A stretch of 9,114 nucleotides of DNA, taken from contig DCTD01000091.1 of the NCBI GenBank assembly GCA_002335355.1, forward strand, positions 13,415 through 22,528. The letters run 5' to 3'. Positions 6,161 through 9,114 of the stretch are shown here, piece by piece. Source of the DNA: Patescibacteria group bacterium UBA1449. Its GTDB lineage: Bacteria; Patescibacteriota; Microgenomatia; UBA1400; UBA1449. Every line of letters begins with the position of its first letter. Position 1 is the first letter of the stretch. Made by a program: the position numbers and the translations under genes. The notes below the pieces were generated by a model, which saw only the letters and a list, made by a program, of their open reading frames with translations, searched no databases and had not been told where the DNA came from.

Positions 6161-7831
6161 ATGAGAAGAACTGTCTTATTACTTCTTACACTAGTCATTC
6201 TTGGTGGCATACTCCGTTTATACAGACTTGGAGAAGTACCCGTAGCGTTTTTTAACGACGAAGCAGCAGTTGGCTATAATGCCTTTTCCTTGCTACACAC
6301 AGGAAAAGATGAGTTTGGCCAAACATGGCCAATTTTCTTTACTTCCTTTGGTGAGGGTAAACTACCGCTCTATGTTTATGAAGCAGTCCCAACGATTGCT
6401 GCCTTTGGTCTTAATGAGTTTGCTACCCGATTGCCTGCTGCTTTACTGGGAACATTAACAATTTTAGTTATCTATTTCTTTACCCAAGAAGCACTTTGTT
6501 TGTCTTATAAACACACAAACAAAGAGCTTCCTAAACACGTGTTAACTTGGGTTCCCTTATGGTCAGCGTTCTTTCTGGCAACAATGCCCTGGCATATTCA
6601 CTTTTCGAGAGGGATTTTTGGTCAGGAATCACTGTTTTGGGTACTCCTTGGTGCATGGTTATCGCTTAGGGCATTGAGAACCGAAGCATATAAAGATTGG
6701 ATTTTGAGTGGCTTAAGTTTTTCAGCAGCACTCCTGACCTATCACGCTCCTAAAGCCTTTGTGCCCTTATGGATTGCCGGAATCCTCCTCTATTTGTCTA
6801 AAACTAAAGGACTCAAACAATCACTGATAACAGGAAGTCTCTTCTTGCTAATTTCAGGCAGTGTTTGGCTATACACCTCCCTTTCTCCTCTTGGAATGGC
6901 ACGTGCTGCTGATATGTCAGTGTTTAGCCAACATAGCGGAGTAGACTCTCGATTATGGGAATCTATTGTAGACTCTTCAGGTCAACCTGTACTTATAACT
7001 CAGCTACAACATAATAAGGTAGAAAGTTACGGGCGGGATATTCTTCAACGGTACTTTACCCACTTCAACCCTGACTTTCTCTTCTTTAATGGTGATATGT
7101 TGCGAGCCCGGTATCGTGTCCCTAATGTCGGTCAACTTTTGGTAATAACACTGCCTTTACTTTTAGTTGGCAGCTATTGGTTATTCAACCGTAAGCTCTG
7201 GCCAGTTATATTGTTCCTCATCTTATCACCACTTCCGGCTGCTTTTTCTTTTGAAACTCCTAGTAGTGTCCGGGCTATCTTTATGACTGTCCCTTTAGCC
7301 ATCTGTTTGGCACTGGGATGGACAGCTATTCTCTCCTGGTTAAAGCAAAAACAAAAACCGATCCAACTCTTAACCATAGGTACCTTTTTATTTAGTTACT
7401 TGTACTTTTTTGGGTACTACCTTGATGCCTACTTTCATCATGCCCAGATAAAAACTGTTCCTGAATGGCAGTACGGATATAAAGACTTAGTGACCAAAGT
7501 AAACACACTTGCACCGAACTACGACAAGATCAAAGTCACTGCCAAGCACGGTACCCCATATATTTTCTTCTTGTTTTATAGTCAATACGACCCCAAACTC
7601 TGGCAAGCGGAAATCCATGACATTGAGAAAGATCCAAACTTTACCTTTATCAATATTAAAAATATGAATAAAATGCAGTTTATCAATGAAGATTGTCCGG
7701 TTGGAGAACAGTTTGAAGATCGGGTTTTATACGTTTGCAGCCAAACTCCAGCATTCGGAGGTAACCGTATTATTGATAGACTGTACTTCCCCGACGGGAC
7801 AGAAAACTTTGTCCTCTTAGAAAAAGAGTAA
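6161..7831 (+). CDS. ArnT/PMT-like GT-C glycosyltransferase, integral membrane
   Basis: With the start at the ATG at 6161 the protein has 556 residues. A TTG 54 bp upstream is in frame, but it lies before the promoter candidate and adds no membrane-segment sequence. MRRTVLLLLTLVILGGILRL is a clear first membrane segment, with basic residues placing the N-terminus inside. The first outer loop has FNDEAAVGYNA (31-41), with D33-E34 at the GT-C catalytic position. It also has a SFGEGKLPLYVYEAVP stretch (62-77) and RLPAALLG (90-97). PWHIHFSR (143-150), LTYHAPKAF (192-200), FNPDFLFFNGD (302-312) and SFETPSSVRAIF (363-374) follow; a soluble, likely extracytoplasmic C-terminal domain starts near 425. 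The family (glycosyltransferase 39/PMT_2/ArnT-like) transfers sugars from polyprenyl-phosphate carriers to lipid, glycan or protein acceptors outside the membrane. Substrate is unknown. It diverges from the operon and faces a paralogue at its 3' end, with stop codons touching. Confidence 0.85.
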   Translation: MRRTVLLLLTLVILGGILRLYRLGEVPVAFFNDEAAVGYNAFSLLHTGKDEFGQTWPIFFTSFGEGKLPLYVYEAVPTIAAFGLNEFATRLPAALLGTLTILVIYFFTQEALCLSYKHTNKELPKHVLTWVPLWSAFFLATMPWHIHFSRGIFGQESLFWVLLGAWLSLRALRTEAYKDWILSGLSFSAALLTYHAPKAFVPLWIAGILLYLSKTKGLKQSLITGSLFLLISGSVWLYTSLSPLGMARAADMSVFSQHSGVDSRLWESIVDSSGQPVLITQLQHNKVESYGRDILQRYFTHFNPDFLFFNGDMLRARYRVPNVGQLLVITLPLLLVGSYWLFNRKLWPVILFLILSPLPAAFSFETPSSVRAIFMTVPLAICLALGWTAILSWLKQKQKPIQLLTIGTFLFSYLYFFGYYLDAYFHHAQIKTVPEWQYGYKDLVTKVNTLAPNYDKIKVTAKHGTPYIFFLFYSQYDPKLWQAEIHDIEKDPNFTFINIKNMNKMQFINEDCPVGEQFEDRVLYVCSQTPAFGGNRIIDRLYFPDGTENFVLLEKE

Positions 7832-9114
7832 CTAGGTCCTACCAACCCTCCATTCAACGTTTTGGGTGTACGAGTTTTTAAATTCCTTTTCTAACGTAAA
7901 GCCATCAGGCTCAGGTTGTCCGGCTTGGATAACCCAGAGGGCACCATCTGCTTTTTGAGTAGTATCATCAACAAAAAAGTAATTTCCCAATTGTTCAACG
8001 TTGGTTAACCCTACCGTATCAGGTTGTTTCCAAACAGCAATGCTTTGAACCAGGTGAGGATCGATAGACCCATAGAATGAAACGTAGAGATATACTGAAC
8101 CAGCAGCATTACTCACATAAATTGGACCTGGATACCCTTGTTGGTTAAGATACTGTGCGACTAGTTTAATCCCCGGAAAGAGTGAAAGTGGATACTGGGT
8201 TGGATAGACTGCAAGGTATTGGTAAATAAAGTTAGTAAAAAACAGTAAATAAATCGAAGTGACAAAGCTCAAAGCAACTAACCGTAAGTTAAACAAACGC
8301 CGTGATAACCGTTCAACCAACGGTAACACTCCCAAAGCAGTAATTAGTATGAATACCGGCAGTAAGTAGAATGAACGGGTAGCATGAGGAGCATCGACCG
8401 TAATTGCAGAAGCAGCTGGAGACAGTAACAACCAACCAATTAACAGCCATAGTAACCTTTTATTTGGTGTTTTTTCAGTTACTAACAGTTTTAGAAGCCA
8501 AACAATCCCCACAAAAAAGAATAAAGCATCAATGTAGTAGAAAAAACCTTGTCCTGGAACACTGTGCCAGGGATGATGAATAGCATTAAAGAATAAAAAA
8601 CCCGGACTAAAGTTTTGCAGATAGTTTACAGCTACAGTCCTACCAAAATAGAAATACTGATTAAACCAAAGCTTTGCAATTACAATATTTTTCTCATTCC
8701 AGGCTCCACGTTCATGATTGAAAGTGTCGATATTGGTTGGGTCTGAAAAGACAGTAATGCTTTGTTTAGCCTCAGATACTGAAGCTACCTGTCCTAAAGC
8801 AATAATACTTCCTAACACTAAGACAACAAAAGCAACAGCAAACAATCGAAAATTCGTTTTCATTAGGGTGAACAACGGTTTCCAAAAAATACTAATTAAA
8901 ACCAGCCCAAGTAAGGGCAGGAAAATAAATGTACTACTGTACATATACTGCATCGCTACAGTAAGTAATGCAGAGATAATAAGCCATTTTTGATTCTTTA
9001 GACCTTTAAGAAAAAAGAGTAACACTCCTAAAAAGAGCGTTAGGTTAACGTTGGCTTCAAAGCCAATTCGTGAATAGTGGATATGCCAAGGGTTTATTGC
9101 CAGTAAAAAAGCTG
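7832..9114 (-). CDS. ArnT/PMT-like GT-C glycosyltransferase, C-terminal part (runs off right edge)
   Basis: The open frame reaches the right edge, so the true N-terminus is outside; 426 residues are visible. A GTG at 9025 is in frame but is an internal valine, because family sequence continues upstream of it: NPWHIHYSRIGFEANVN near the edge (about 9045-9094) matches the PWHIHFSR region of the plus-strand gene. Other shared landmarks are a QYMYSS stretch where the paralogue has TYHAPK, YLQNFSPGFLFFN against YFTHFNPDFLFFN, and TVDAPHATRS (8372-8401) against SFETPSSVRA. The C-terminal part, from about 8240 down to the stop, is predicted soluble after the last membrane segment. The missing part should hold the first membrane segment and the catalytic acidic loop. 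The role is as for the paralogue: polyprenyl-phosphate-dependent sugar transfer outside the membrane, acceptor unknown. Its TAG stop abuts the TAA of the plus-strand gene. Confidence 0.87.
   Translation of the reverse strand, partial: AFLLAINPWHIHYSRIGFEANVNLTLFLGVLLFFLKGLKNQKWLIISALLTVAMQYMYSSTFIFLPLLGLVLISIFWKPLFTLMKTNFRLFAVAFVVLVLGSIIALGQVASVSEAKQSITVFSDPTNIDTFNHERGAWNEKNIVIAKLWFNQYFYFGRTVAVNYLQNFSPGFLFFNAIHHPWHSVPGQGFFYYIDALFFFVGIVWLLKLLVTEKTPNKRLLWLLIGWLLLSPAASAITVDAPHATRSFYLLPVFILITALGVLPLVERLSRRLFNLRLVALSFVTSIYLLFFTNFIYQYLAVYPTQYPLSLFPGIKLVAQYLNQQGYPGPIYVSNAAGSVYLYVSFYGSIDPHLVQSIAVWKQPDTVGLTNVEQLGNYFFVDDTTQKADGALWVIQAGQPEPDGFTLEKEFKNSYTQNVEWRVGRT

Noticed and set aside
7833..7841. Small palindrome TAGGTCCTA at the convergent junction, considered as a bidirectional terminator
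   Set aside because: The stem is only four base pairs with a one-base loop and no T-run, too weak to form a terminator.
7582..7857. Minus-strand open frame of 91 codons opposite the 3' end of the plus-strand GT-C gene
   Set aside because: It is antisense to a clearly conserved membrane protein, shows no domain or ribosome binding site, and overlaps the end of the convergent gene as well.
8718..8993. Plus-strand open frame of 91 codons inside the right-edge gene
   Set aside because: It is antisense to family-conserved coding sequence and its translation resembles no known protein.
1..9114. Search for tRNA, CRISPR repeats, riboswitches, insertion-sequence ends and long direct repeats
   Set aside because: Reading both strands found no tRNA-like cloverleaf, no spaced repeats and no transposase. 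With nearly all bases assigned to conserved coding frames, there is little room for them.

Overview
The window is about 40% GC by eye and almost entirely coding. The only gap longer than a few bases is the 83 bp between two divergent genes (6078-6160). TGA works as a stop throughout, so this is the standard bacterial code. No tRNA, rRNA, CRISPR array, insertion sequence or convincing terminator is visible. The gene mix is typical of Candidate Phyla Radiation (Patescibacteria) genomes, and Microgenomates-type lineages seem the best fit: several large polytopic sugar-transferase-like membrane proteins, a PTPS_related membrane protein, a PIG-V-like protein, compact spacing and few Shine-Dalgarno sites. 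The taxonomic placement is inference; there is no marker gene here.

Left block (1-6077, all minus strand, read from right to left): a MazG-type nucleotide pyrophosphohydrolase, a WaaE-like family 2 glycosyltransferase, a GT-B family 4 glycosyltransferase, a PTPS_related/YfhO-like membrane protein, a PIG-V (Gpi18-like, GT-C) mannosyltransferase homologue, an extended-SDR nucleotide-sugar epimerase (GalE-like), and the start of a second family 2 glycosyltransferase resembling polyprenyl-phosphate glycosyltransferases, cut by the window edge. Neighbouring genes either overlap by an ATGA tetranucleotide (three junctions) or are 3-4 bp apart (three junctions). This is a tight operon, probably translationally coupled.

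Right block (6161-9114): one plus-strand ArnT/PMT-like GT-C membrane glycosyltransferase is divergent from the operon. It is convergent with a second member of the same family on the minus strand, which runs off the right edge. Their stop codons abut with no base between them.

Working together (inference): the epimerase supplies a nucleotide sugar. The soluble GT2 and GT4 enzymes add sugars on the cytoplasmic face. The truncated GT2 enzyme could make a polyprenyl-phosphate sugar, which the GT-C enzymes (PIG-V-like and ArnT-like) would use outside the membrane. The locus therefore looks like a cell-surface glycan, glycolipid or glycoprotein assembly cluster. Nothing here is clearly a new kind of system. 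The more unusual points are the MazG-like gene leading the operon, the overlapping face-to-face promoter candidates, the abutting stop codons and the diverged paralogous pair.
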